Origin: Strigamia acuminata
Lineage: Eukaryota; Arthropoda; Chilopoda; Geophilomorpha; Linotaeniidae
DNA length: 64,000 bases
Direction: 5' to 3'
Assembly (NCBI GenBank): GCA_949358305.1
Contig: OX442321.1
Span: 2,815,605 to 2,879,604 of the forward strand
The notes under the pieces: generated by a model
What the model saw: only the letters and a program-made list of their open reading frames with translations
Told to the model about the DNA's origin: nothing
The model's database searches: none
Shown here: one piece after another, positions 44,870-55,395 of the stretch
How positions within the stretch are numbered: position 1 is the stretch's first letter
Layout: the number at the start of each line of letters is the position of its first letter
Program-made: the position numbers and the translations under genes

Positions 44870-45400
44870 GTCGCGAAAAAATATATCGCAAATCCAGAAA
44901 TTGCAAAAATCAGGATTACAAATTTAAATGATATATATCGCGAATACTATATATCGCGAAAAATCTAAAACGCGAAGAAATATATCGCAAATCCAGAAAT
45001 CGCGATTTTTGCAATTACAAATTTAAGTGATATATATTGCAAATATAATATATCGCAAAAAAACTAAAACGCAAAAAAAAAAGAAAACTGGAAGGAGGAA
45101 AAGGAAGCGCGAAAACAGAAAACAACCCAGTTTTTTTTCGCAAATTTGTTTTTTTGCAATTCAATTTACGGATTTGCGGTACATTAGATTCGAGATTTAC
45201 GGATTTGCAGTACATTAGATTCGAGATTTACGGATTTGCAGTACATTAGATTTGAGATTTACGGATTTGCAGTACATTAGATTTGAGATTTACGGATTCG
45301 CGGATACACAATTCGCGATTTGCGATTTAATTACGTGTGCAATTAAATCACGAATCGCGATTCACAGATTCGCGGTACATCAGATTTGCGTTATGCTGTC
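44870..45400. repeat. Tandem and dispersed repeats (31-bp unit and ATATATCGC words)
   Basis: Four near-perfect copies of a 31-bp unit (ACATTAGATTCGAGATTT + ACGGATTTGCAGT) at about 45168-45303, degenerate copies to 45380, and preceding ATATATCGC/AAATCCAGAAAT repeats from 44880. Confidence 0.7.
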
Positions 45401-45497
45401 TAATAGCAAAAAAAATTCTGGATTTCTGGATTTGCGATTCGTTTTTTCGCGATTCTGAATGCGCCCTGTCGGTTGCCGGTGCGGCTTGCCTAAATGG

Positions 45498-46044
45498 TGT
45501 AGCAGAGGAGTGCGCAATTATCAGCGTAATTGCTGATAGGAAGCGTGAAAATAAACAAACGAGTTGTACTACGCGTACGAACGGGCGCGATACGCGGCGT
45601 ATCGACTTCAGCAAATGCGCGCGGCCTAATGCCGCTTATAAGCGCTAACAAATGCACTGAAATGTGCACTAAATGAACGACAATGTTTAAAACAATAAAA
45701 CAAGTTTAATATAAACATAATACATTACAAAAGAGTCCAATCTTGGAAGAAAATCAGCTAGGACACACACGGCTGTGTGTGTCGCCATCTTGGATTCAGA
45801 TAACAGTGATGAGGGCACCCTGGTGCCGACAATTGACATTAGATATGAACAAATCATTGAATTGAAGAACAAATCACAACAGAACCGAATAATAGTATGG
45901 AATTACATACGAGACAGCGCAAAACGAATAATAACATCGAAATCAATTAAATAACAACTAAAATACGCTGTATATCTAAGCACAATGGGAAATCTAGGAA
46001 AAAACAAATATATTCATCGATACAAATTGGTCTTTTGACCAACA
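45498..46044 (-). repeat. Copia 3' LTR (547 bp)
   Basis: Minus-strand ends TGTTGGTC ... CTGCTACA; the adjacent AAGAGGGGATT (46055-46045) is the polypurine tract. Confidence 0.92.
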
Positions 46045-46251
46045 AATCCCCTCTTCGATGGAAATATTTATCAGGGGACAAGATGAACGTAAACTGGAAT
46101 TACAGTTGATAATCGTCGAGAAATAAATGATAAAGTCGAATCATCGAGCCGGGTACTGTCGTGGTTATCACTTAACTAAGCTCGGAATTCCCACAGAAAC
46201 TCGATGATCCTCGAAATCGGGTGAAACTAAATCAGGAATGTCACGATAAAG

Positions 46252-49200
46252 TTATGCTCGGAAGATCTTCGAAATGAGTGACCGCAAACGTTCGGATGAG
46301 AGCCATTTCGTAAAAATGTCTGCGATATTCACTTCGGATGCAACTTTTCGAAGATCGAAGACTCCTGTCGTATACCACTCCCTGAGCCAATGATATTTCA
46401 CGCGAATGTGTCGAGTTTTCGCGTTCTCAATGTCGTTAGACGTGAATTGGATAGCGGCCAGGGCATCGGAGTAAACAACAGGTCGAGCTAATCGATTGAG
46501 AATCGGGAAATCGGTGTATACGGAGTCCAACCAGAAAAGCTCCTTTACACACTCTACTAGGGCGATAAACTCCGCTTCCATAGTAGAGCATGCAACGGTC
46601 GACTGTTTTCGACAGGACCAGCCGATAGGGACGTTGCCGATATACACGATGTGTCCTCCGAAACTCAAGGAGGTTTCCGGGTCGCTCGCCCACGATGCGT
46701 CGGTGAAAGCCGATAACTGACTCGATGTGCAGCCAGATAACTCGATGCAAAGGTCTGCAGTATTTGCCACGTACTGCAGAACCTGGAGAAGAGCGCGGAT
46801 GTGGGTTCGGTTGTAGCACGTGTTATACTGTGCTAGAGCGATGACGGAGTACAAGATGTCGGGGCGAGTCCTCGATGCCAAAAACAATAGAGAGCCGATT
46901 ACCGATCGGTAGGGAAAATCTTCTAATTTCTCTGTTGACCCACGAACGAGTGTTGTTCCCGGGGTCACTGGCACCTTAACTCGGTTGTTAGTTGATGTCC
47001 CGAACTTCTTTACAATTTTAGCGATGTAAGCACGTTGTGTAATAAACGTGCGTCCGGCGTCGCGAATGAACTCGACGCCTAGGAGCTTCGTGATCGGGCC
47101 GAGATTTACGATATCGAATTTCGAACTGATGAGTCGAATCAGCTGTGAGAAAACACTGTCGGATGCATAGAATACAACGATGTCATCCACGTAAATCAGC
47201 ATGACAGCGGTGTTGCCGAGTACGTAGACACAATTGCATGCCGGCATCTTTCGAAATCCGAGGGCCCGAAGAGTTTCGTCGAGTTTTTCGAACCATTGCC
47301 TGCCGGATTGGTGGAGCCCATATAGCGACTTGAGGAGAAGCCACACGTTGTTCGGGTCGGAGCATGTGGCACCTGCGGGGATTCGCATATATACTTTATG
47401 CTTTAACTCCCCGTAAAGGTACGCACCTTTCACGTCGAGGTGGGCGTCCTGCCAACCACGTATTACGACGAGAAGACAGAAAAACAGACGGATCAATATG
47501 AAGTTCACGACTGGGCTAAACACCTCATCAAAATCGACTCCGAGGGTTTGATAAAAACCCTGCGCTACCAAGCGCGCTCGGTATCGGGTGACGGTTCCGG
47601 CTGCATCGGTCTTTAATTTGAAAATCCATTTGCAGCCGAGAATAGTGGTGTCCGGTGGTCGTGGAACTTCAGTGTAAATTTCTCGCTCTTTAAAAGTGTC
47701 CAATTCTTCTTGAATGGCTTCCCGCCATTTCGGAGCGTCGTTGAATTTCGGAATTTCGGCGAATGAAGCCGGTTCGGTTCGGCATAAATGAGCCGCATGA
47801 CGAACGCCCGGAAGAACCGGTAACTTGTGCTCGAGATTACCGAAGAAAAATAGTCCGGGGTCGTAATCGATGTTGTTTAACATACAATATTCTTCGATAT
47901 CATTGTATGATCGCAATCGGATTTTCGGAGTCGGAAAATAATAGACATCGATTAAGATTTTTCCGGGTTTTTGATCCTTTCTCAGATGTTCCTCGCGTAC
48001 CCATTCACGGCACTCGCTATCTCCGCCGACGAATCGCCACTTATGAGTGGTGTGGCGCGCAGTCGCTGGTGAACTGGGATCGGGGTCGAAGATTTGCAAC
48101 CCTTGTGTAGCATGATCGTCGACGCGTTGTTGACGACGGGTTGTAATGAACCTTGGCGTCGGCACCGGTGTTTCGCGAGGAAGTGGGCGTGTTGGCGAGC
48201 GCTGAGGTGATGGCGGAGCGGATGTACGAGGAGTTGTTGGAGGCGATTGTCGAGCCGATTGTTCCGCTGATGCGTCAACGCGTTCGGATGTTTCCGGATA
48301 AATCGACAATTCGTCCATCTCTCGGATATCATGGTCCGTATCATGTTCCTCTTCATACGAAAGGTGATGAGATTGTCGAATGGACGCAGAACCCGGAGGC
48401 AACGTCACGCACAAATCCAGCAATTCCCTTTCCGGAGTTGTCGGTGGCGGAATGTGGATGTGCGGATATGCGGGAGGCGTGTGCATCGAAGCGGATGCCG
48501 TTGACACGTGTTGACTATTGCCATTGTCGGTATCATTCGCGGAATGTTCGGACGCCTCAGAGTCGGATCCCTTCGGCCACTGTTGATAATGGAGGTTATC
48601 ATCGAATGTAACTGTTTGTTGTCCGGGACCAGTAAACGATTGTTGCGGCTGCTGCGTCGAAATTTTTATGGATTTCCGATACGACTGCCGCTCATCGATC
48701 TTGACGTGAATAGATTCGTAGACCTTATTGTCCGTCGGATTCCAAATCCTGTATCCACGGGTCCCAGAAGCGTAGCCGACTAAATACCCCTCCCAGGCCC
48801 GCGGATCCAGTTTCTTGCGGCCTGGCGCGGTGTAGTGCACCCAGCACTTAGAACCAACTTTTCGTAGATGTCGTAACGAAAGGGCTCTCTGTCGCCAAAG
48901 GATGTATGGGACCTGATTATTAAGTCGGGAATGAGGGCATCTATTTTTAATGTAACTAAACGTGACGGCGAGTTCGGCCCAGAGCGCTTCTGGCAACTTG
49001 GTTTCAGATAAGACTGCACGAAAGTTGTCGGCCATTGTCCGGTTTATGCGCTCGGCCGTGCCGTTCATCTGTGGCGATGATGGATTCGTTCGTTGTCCTT
49101 GGATGCCCTTGTCTTGTAGATATCGGAGAAACTCGTTTGACATAAACTCTCCGCCTCGATCAGTCCGAATTGCTTTTATTTGCGTGCCCTGGATTCTCTC

Positions 49201-51270
49201 AACTCGAGCCACGAAGTCCTTAAAGGTTGCGAAAACCTGCGATTTCTGGGCCAGCGGTATAATCCAGCAATAGCGTGTCGCGTCGTCGATGACGGTAAGG
49301 ACGAAACGTGCTCCTCCAAACGATGGAACTGGGGCTGGCCCCCAAATATCCATGTGGAGAAGGTCCAAAGGCTTCGTAGTCGAGGGATTCGGATCAGGCT
49401 TATGAGAAGCTTTTGTCGATTTGGCTATTCTGCAGTCGTTGCAGGCCAATTCCCTGCTCACTTCCCCTGGTTGCATTCCGTAAACTTGGTCGTTTGCGGC
49501 CAACAACTTCATTCCATTGGTGTGAAGGTGGCCGAGACGGCTGTGCCACAAACCAGTGGCATCCTTGACCGAAGCTGGATTGGCAATGACCTGCGTTTTC
49601 GGCTGGGACGGATTGCCGAGGGGAGGAAAGGAATTTGCATTTGGAATTGCAGTAGGAGTTGCCGTCGGGATTGACTGTAGGGCACTCGCATAGGAAGGAG
49701 GGGTGGTCAAATTGTTGTGGATTTGAGTAGGGATAGGAGGAGGAACCGGATTGGTTGGAATGGGAGCTTGTTGGACGGGAATTTGCTTCACGGGTTCAAC
49801 TAGCGGCATTTCAATCCGAAAATCCGTAATTTCTCTTTGCTGTCCTTTTCCCTTTTTCGGTTTGGGAATTTTAATAAAATCCTCTTCTGTTGTGACGTAC
49901 ATTTGCGGCGGTAGCGTTGGAGTCGGTTGTACAGTGGGAGAAACCGTTGTCGCAAATGTCGGATTCGTACACAAACCGTCCACATAATAAAGACCTCCTC
50001 TCTCCTTTGCACGGATAAGAGGGCTGCGAATGTCCGATTGGTAAACATGAATCTCACTGTTGAAAACATGAATATGGTGTCGAGCTTTATCAATTTTCGA
50101 AACCGAAATCAAGTTGGCCTCGAAATTCGGCGCGTAGAGAACATTGGTCAAATTCACGGTGCAGCGGGTCTTGTCGATGGCCATTAGCAAACGAACCGTT
50201 CCTTTTCCCGTCACTTGGGACTTGCCCTGCCCCAATTCGATATCAAATGGAATGACATCGGTGAATTCAACAAATCCAGCTCGCACGTGAGATACATGGT
50301 CTGTTGCGCCGCAATCCAGTATCCACTCATTCGATTGCATGAAATGGGCTACTGGACGTTGGACAACTTGTGGCGCATTGACGAAAAATGTCCCCTCTCG
50401 GTGTGGATGCGAGCTTTCTCGGGGACGCGCGTTGTTGGCCTTCGCGGCAGCGTTCTTGTTGCGCCTGCGACTTTTGCTCCGAGAATTACGTTGGAGTGAA
50501 ACCGTAGGTTGTCCCTGTTGTTGACGGGGCGGACGTGGACATCGGTTCGCGTAATGTCCGAGCTGATCACAATTAAAGCATTTCACTGTCGAAATATCCC
50601 GAGGTCCGGATTTATTTCGGGGTCGGAATTGTCCCTTCATAGACGCGTGAGCTGCTGATTGGCTCGTTCCGAGTAACCCGATGGATTTGAGCCGCATGTG
50701 CTCGGAAATCAATTGTTCGGCAACATCCTTCGGCGTGAATTGAGGATCCGGCCAATGGTATATTGCGAAAGTCGCCTGAGCATATTCGGGCGGCAGACAC
50801 TTCAGATACTGGTACGCGTGGTGAACCGGGCTAATAATCTCGTTGACATCGCTTAATTGCCGCACGTAATTGTCGACACGGGCAATGAAATCCGGCATAT
50901 CCTCGCCAGGTTGGAGTTGGAGGCTGAGGAACTCCCAGCGCATTGCCGCCTGACGGGCTCTAGAGCTGGGCGCGTAGGTTTTTGCCAACTTGTCCCACGC
51001 CTCCTTTGGCGTGTTACAGGTTTCCAAAACAGTACGCTTGGCGGGGCTCACATGGAGGTATATGAGGCCTAGCGCCTTGTCCCTCTTTATGTTGAAGCGA
51101 TCAAGTTCTTTAGCCGTCAGGGTGGCAATGTGTTCTGCCTCTTTGTCCTCCGTTATGTGACGCCAAAGGCCTTCAGATTTCAGGAGAAACTGCATCGACA
51201 ATCGCCATTGTTCGTAATTGTCGACACCAAGAACCGTAATTAAATTGTTCGGATTCCCTGATTTGTGCAT
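46252..51270 (-). CDS. Copia Gag-Pol polyprotein (1672 aa)
   Basis: ATG at 51270 is the first Met of the open frame and follows a nearly AUG-free leader. Domains in order: gag with a DUF-type N-terminus (WRLSMQFLL, WDKLAKTY); CCHC knuckle CFNCDQLGHYANRC; aspartic protease WILDCGATDH (D319, where the usual Ser/Thr is Cys); pre-integrase LWHSRLGHL and CNDCRIAK; integrase DIWGPAP, IRTDRGGEF, NGTAERINR; reverse transcriptase with CKWIFKLK, KGAYLYGEL and YVDD at 1360-1363; RNase H with STMEAEFIAL and KTRHIRVKYHW. No stop or shift. Gag and Pol share one frame, so the particle-to-enzyme ratio must be set another way. Confidence 0.95.
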   Translation of the reverse strand: MHKSGNPNNLITVLGVDNYEQWRLSMQFLLKSEGLWRHITEDKEAEHIATLTAKELDRFNIKRDKALGLIYLHVSPAKRTVLETCNTPKEAWDKLAKTYAPSSRARQAAMRWEFLSLQLQPGEDMPDFIARVDNYVRQLSDVNEIISPVHHAYQYLKCLPPEYAQATFAIYHWPDPQFTPKDVAEQLISEHMRLKSIGLLGTSQSAAHASMKGQFRPRNKSGPRDISTVKCFNCDQLGHYANRCPRPPRQQQGQPTVSLQRNSRSKSRRRNKNAAAKANNARPRESSHPHREGTFFVNAPQVVQRPVAHFMQSNEWILDCGATDHVSHVRAGFVEFTDVIPFDIELGQGKSQVTGKGTVRLLMAIDKTRCTVNLTNVLYAPNFEANLISVSKIDKARHHIHVFNSEIHVYQSDIRSPLIRAKERGGLYYVDGLCTNPTFATTVSPTVQPTPTLPPQMYVTTEEDFIKIPKPKKGKGQQREITDFRIEMPLVEPVKQIPVQQAPIPTNPVPPPIPTQIHNNLTTPPSYASALQSIPTATPTAIPNANSFPPLGNPSQPKTQVIANPASVKDATGLWHSRLGHLHTNGMKLLAANDQVYGMQPGEVSRELACNDCRIAKSTKASHKPDPNPSTTKPLDLLHMDIWGPAPVPSFGGARFVLTVIDDATRYCWIIPLAQKSQVFATFKDFVARVERIQGTQIKAIRTDRGGEFMSNEFLRYLQDKGIQGQRTNPSSPQMNGTAERINRTMADNFRAVLSETKLPEALWAELAVTFSYIKNRCPHSRLNNQVPYILWRQRALSLRHLRKVGSKCWVHYTAPGRKKLDPRAWEGYLVGYASGTRGYRIWNPTDNKVYESIHVKIDERQSYRKSIKISTQQPQQSFTGPGQQTVTFDDNLHYQQWPKGSDSEASEHSANDTDNGNSQHVSTASASMHTPPAYPHIHIPPPTTPERELLDLCVTLPPGSASIRQSHHLSYEEEHDTDHDIREMDELSIYPETSERVDASAEQSARQSPPTTPRTSAPPSPQRSPTRPLPRETPVPTPRFITTRRQQRVDDHATQGLQIFDPDPSSPATARHTTHKWRFVGGDSECREWVREEHLRKDQKPGKILIDVYYFPTPKIRLRSYNDIEEYCMLNNIDYDPGLFFFGNLEHKLPVLPGVRHAAHLCRTEPASFAEIPKFNDAPKWREAIQEELDTFKEREIYTEVPRPPDTTILGCKWIFKLKTDAAGTVTRYRARLVAQGFYQTLGVDFDEVFSPVVNFILIRLFFCLLVVIRGWQDAHLDVKGAYLYGELKHKVYMRIPAGATCSDPNNVWLLLKSLYGLHQSGRQWFEKLDETLRALGFRKMPACNCVYVLGNTAVMLIYVDDIVVFYASDSVFSQLIRLISSKFDIVNLGPITKLLGVEFIRDAGRTFITQRAYIAKIVKKFGTSTNNRVKVPVTPGTTLVRGSTEKLEDFPYRSVIGSLLFLASRTRPDILYSVIALAQYNTCYNRTHIRALLQVLQYVANTADLCIELSGCTSSQLSAFTDASWASDPETSLSFGGHIVYIGNVPIGWSCRKQSTVACSTMEAEFIALVECVKELFWLDSVYTDFPILNRLARPVVYSDALAAIQFTSNDIENAKTRHIRVKYHWLREWYTTGVFDLRKVASEVNIADIFTKWLSSERLRSLISKIFRA

Positions 51271-52261
51271 TTTGAATCGCTGGACGAGACACGACGCGGA
51301 GAACACAAAGGCTCAGAGAGTGGCACAAAATCGGAGCACAATTCACTATTCGGAGCACTGCACTTCACTGATCCCCCGTTGTTCAAAGCGGAAAACCAAA
51401 ATTGGGAGGCAATGCTAAAATTGCCTGACAACCTGTGGCAAGTGTCCCCCCGACGTCCTTTACGACCACCTGGGGTCACGGGAATGTCGGGTGGCGCAGG
51501 GCTCAGCCTTGCCACAGAATACAATGGTGCGGTGTTCGGAATCGAACGGAGGGCACCAAGGATTCTAATTGACCCACCAAAATCCCACTTAAAATTAACA
51601 AAGGTAATTTCGACACAAAGGAGAAAAAGATGAATCAACTGCGGTTGCAGTCCTCGTGCAAATGAAGGCACGGCGCGGTTTTCTCGAAAAACCGGAAAAA
51701 TCGCAATTTGGACGTTAATGTCCGAATTCTTCTCGAAAATTCGAGGCTCTTCTTCCTCTTGAATAGATCGAAGATTACGACCGTTCACCGGGGAACCAAG
51801 CCGCCAATATTCGAGTATTGGATTCTCGTTGGAACTGTCGCCGAAGCTAAACAGTGTCGTACGGTGAAATCGGCGAAAAATCTGAAAATAAACAAAAATC
51901 GTCTCAAAATTCGCGAATCCCGCGTAATTTTGGACGACATTAAATGCAGAATCGCTCGGAAAACAGCCCTGGCTGTTGTAAAACGTTGGAAACGTCGAAA
52001 AACCTGGAAATAACAATTTTTGCCGTGAAATTTGCGAATCCCGCACAATTCCAGGCAAATTTAAACACAAAATGGTGAAATCGACGTCGTGACTCGTGGA
52101 AAACGTCGGTAATACGTCCCGGGCGTATGACGAAACGTATGGCGAACGAAAATCCACTCGAAGATCGTTGGGCACTGAAAATAAATGTTTTTGGCGAAAA
52201 ATCGCGATTTTCGCGAATTTTCCGTCAAAAATTACACAAAAAGCGAATGAATTCAGCAAAC
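51271..52261 (-). other. Copia 5' leader, AUG-poor
   Basis: About 990 nt with a single ATG on the minus strand (51940-51938) outside the primer site, followed by a 51-codon upstream frame. One frame is open from the LTR (52397) to 51240 without stop or Met. Confidence 0.6.
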
Positions 52262-52279
52262 AACCATCCTCTGCTACCA
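52262..52279 (-). other. Copia primer binding site (initiator tRNA-Met)
   Basis: On the minus strand TGGTAGCAGAGGATGGTT, one base after the 5' LTR, complementary to the 3' end of metazoan initiator tRNA-Met including CCA. Confidence 0.9.
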
Positions 52280-52280
52280 A

Positions 52281-52827
52281 TGTAGCAGAGGAGTGCGCAA
52301 TTATCAGCGTAATTGCTGATAGGAAGCGTGAAAATAAACAAACGAGTTGTACTACGCGTACGAACGGGCGCGATACGCGGCGTATCGACTTCAGCAAATG
52401 CGCGCGGCCTAATGCCGCTTATAAGCGCTAACAAATGCACTGAAATGTGCACTAAATGAACGACAATGTTTAAAACAATAAAACAAGTTTAATATAAACA
52501 TAATACATTACAAAAGAGTCCAATCTTGGAAGAAAATCAGCTAGGACACACACGGCTGTGTGTGTCGCCATCTTGGATTCAGATAACAGTGATGAGGGCA
52601 CCCTGGTGCCGACAATTGACATTAGATATGAACAAATCATTGAATTGAAGAACAAATCACAACAGAACCGAATAATAGTATGGAATTACATACGAGACAG
52701 CGCAAAACGAATAATAACATCGAAATCAATTAAATAACAACTAAAATACGCTGTATATCTAAGCACAATGGGAAATCTAGGAAAAAACAAATATATTCAT
52801 CGATACAAATTGGTCTTTTGACCAACA
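52281..52827 (-). repeat. Copia 5' LTR (547 bp)
   Basis: Same sequence as 45498-46044 wherever compared; flanked on the outside by AATGG. Confidence 0.92.
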
Positions 52828-52832
52828 AATGG

Positions 52833-53938
52833 CACCCCCGCAACGAGTGACGGGATTCCCCATAGCTCTAGACAACATTATTAAAGGCCAACAAATCAAT
52901 AATAGGGAGTTCTGTCATTTATACGTGAGTATGCGTCCCACACCAGTGTAATCAGTCCCCTAATTGTTCTGGCGAAGAACATACCAGTCACAATTGAGGG
53001 TCCTGTCCTGGATATTGAATTTGGAAATTTTTCTTTTGTGTCCGCCATTTTGTTTTGCTTTGTGTTTCAATTTTTTGTTGCACTTTGCTTTCACTTTTGT
53101 TGGGCTCAATTGTATTGTGTTTATTTGCTTTGTTTTGGATTGTGGGTTAAATGCTTTTTGTAATTGAGGAATTTGAAAAGTGCTTTTGATCCCGTTTTTT
53201 ATGATTTTAATCATTTTTACATGATTATTACCCACTTTTCATATATAAAAAACATATTCATAAAATGTTAAAAAATGCATTTTAAAAAATATTCACTAAA
53301 TACTAAATAGCATGCATATATTTCTTTGATATGTTCAGAAAAACATACATTTATTTAAAATATATACACTTATTTTTTCCTAGAGATATAAGAAATTCTT
53401 TAAAAGATAATCACTTATTTTATAACATACCGGTATTCACAAAAAAATTAACTGATTTTAGTATATTCAATAAAAACTTAGTCTCCATTGAAAAATATTA
53501 ATGTTGAAAAAGTACCATTTCCACTAAAAAAAAAGCCAATACCAAGTGGAAATGCTCACATGCAAATAAAATATGGATTTGTGTTTAAAAATGGCAGCAA
53601 TTACTAACCTTGTCTTTGCCTAGGTCTGGCTGTTATGATAAGCTAGGTACTGAGCAATGCTCATTTCTTAACCAGTCCTTGCCCCATTTCTTGCTGGAGT
53701 CCTCCTTTCACGATAGACTGACTGGGAGCATCCATCTTGAATGATTCATTCCAGTGGCCAAATAAGTCATGTGTTCAGTCATGATTGGAGGAATTTATCA
53801 ATCAGCCACTTATTGCAATTGAATTATCATTTCAGTGATGCAAATAACATCATTTCCTGTGGCTGATAAGATATTTCAGCCACATCAACCAAATAATTAT
53901 TTACTTTGTATGGAGTTAAGCCAAATGACTTTCATGAA
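52833..53938. other. No gene recognised
   Basis: T-rich and AT-rich sequence. Open frames at 52960-53235 lie in low-complexity DNA. Nothing further identified. Confidence 0.4.
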
Positions 53939-53941
53939 TTA

Positions 53942-54135
53942 GGGGCCGTCCATAAAATACGTAACGCCTGGAGGAGGAAAAAGAGGATTCAAATTTTCTT
54001 ATGGGTTGTTACGACGGGAGGGGGGTGGTGAGTTTTGGTACGTAATATTCTAGGGGGTTTGTGGATTTGTTACAACCTTGTTTCGGGGGTCTAAAAATCG
54101 AAAAAATCAGCGTTACGTAATTTATGGACGGCTCC
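53942..54135. mobile_element. PIF/Harbinger-like MITE (194 bp)
   Basis: Inverted termini GGGGCCGTCCATAAA and TTTATGGACGGCTCC with TACGTAACGC inside each, flanked by TTA (53939-53941, 54136-54138). The superfamily is inferred from the 3-bp TTA target. Confidence 0.75.
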
Positions 54136-54211
54136 TTAATGATAATTCAGATTACGAGAAGTCAAATTTTAATTTTAATTTTGAATGTATCAAATGCAAT
54201 TACATGATTTT

Positions 54212-55395
54212 ATAGAACCGTAAACAACAACTGGCAAGTTTTCAAACAACAAAAAGGCGATGTTCCAAACATTTTTTCTAATTTAATATAATTACTATTC
54301 TATAATCTATCTAAAACTAAACTTATCAGAAATTGAATAAAAAATGTAGAAACTAAAGGCATTCAAACTGCATCCTCTATTTGGCTTCAAATAGTAGATT
54401 CCTACGTTGTGACCTCTGATTTAAATCCATACTAAGTATCATTCCTTGTCTTTTTTCTCTGCGACTGGTTGTGGACGGAAACTCAATTTCATTGCGGGTT
54501 AACAAATTTTTGCCGTTGCTATCCAGTCGTTGGAACTCCTGCGTGATGCGCTCGGCACTTACATTGCTTCTGGTCGCACCGACCCAATTGAAAATGTCTT
54601 TAAGGTCGACCATACCGTCTTTGGTGACAGTGTCCAACTGGGTCACAACTTCTTCGACTGTCAAGGCTGGCGTGTTCGTACCGGACTGCATGTGGTCAAA
54701 TTTATAAGGCAATTTGAATCCATGTGCCGGTCTGAAGTGGCAATGGGGTTTACAACCACTCCCGGCTTGGCACTTGCAAGAACAACAGGTTAAGATGTTA
54801 CACTGTTTTTTCAAGCAGCACTCTTGCATTGTGCATTCATTGCACGGAACGTTTTTAGGACAATTGTCAGCTAAAACTAACGGCAAAAGGAAGATGATGT
54901 ACTTGTACATAATGAAACTGTTATCTACAAACGAAAGCAAACGTTTATACTTCTATAGAAATGTATTAATATTTATTGTTGCAGTGTTAATTTTTATTCT
55001 TGTGTTTTTACTTTTTATGTTGCATTGTTAATTTTAATTGTTGTATTGTCTTTACACATTAAGATTGCATCCTTGATTAAATGGCGGATCTACCTGCCAT
55101 TTAGTAGATCCGGGAGAATAAATCGATTGTTATTTGATAAACACATTGCAATTACATGAATTTAGAAAACTGTAAACAACTGGCAAGTTTTCAAACAACA
55201 AAAAGGCGATAACTTACTGCCTGTATTCTTTTGTTATGCTTTTTAATTTTAATGTATACATGATGATTAAAATAATTATTGTAAATATTGGAATTTCATG
55301 TTTTCACCAGTTGGATTGTAAATATTTGGTTCCTTAAACTTTCGGGGCGTTCTATTTACGAAAGGAAAGAAAAATCTTTCCTTTTCTTCTTTTTG
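54212..55395. repeat. Duplicated block, copy B
   Basis: Counterpart of 28069-29240 in the same orientation; similarity covers gene, promoter and both flanks, with scattered substitutions and small indels. Confidence 0.75.
54377..54910 (-). CDS. Secreted Cys-rich EF-hand-like protein, copy B (177 aa)
   Basis: ATG at 54910 with the signal peptide MYKYIIFLLPLVLA. Very close to copy A, with the Cys/His region intact. Loop 1 is TVTKDGMVDLKD. In loop 2 the fifth position is changed (DSNGKNLLTRNE, D to K), removing a calcium ligand. The C-terminus differs (KRQGMILSMDL versus KRGITWGLQY) because of small indels. The frame is open, so both copies may be expressed; copy B looks less able to bind calcium. 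Confidence 0.75.
   Translation of the reverse strand: MYKYIIFLLPLVLADNCPKNVPCNECTMQECCLKKQCNILTCCSCKCQAGSGCKPHCHFRPAHGFKLPYKFDHMQSGTNTPALTVEEVVTQLDTVTKDGMVDLKDIFNWVGATRSNVSAERITQEFQRLDSNGKNLLTRNEIEFPSTTSRREKRQGMILSMDLNQRSQRRNLLFEAK

Larger units (their letters stand above)
45498..52827 (-). mobile_element. Complete Ty1/copia LTR retrotransposon
   Basis: 7330 bp, with two 547-bp LTRs (45498-46044 and 52281-52827) that appear identical and a 5-bp target duplication AATGG at 45493-45497 and 52828-52832. Internal order on the minus strand: primer site, about 1-kb leader, single gag-pol frame with integrase before reverse transcriptase (the copia order), polypurine tract. Everything is open, so it is a recent insertion and perhaps active. 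Confidence 0.95.

Noticed and set aside
45168-45303. CRISPR-like array
   Set aside because: Contiguous tandem repeat without unique spacers, in a metazoan genome.
47763-49674. Several 100-160 codon plus-strand frames opposite the copia polyprotein
   Set aside because: Antisense shadows of a strongly coding frame; no recognisable motif.
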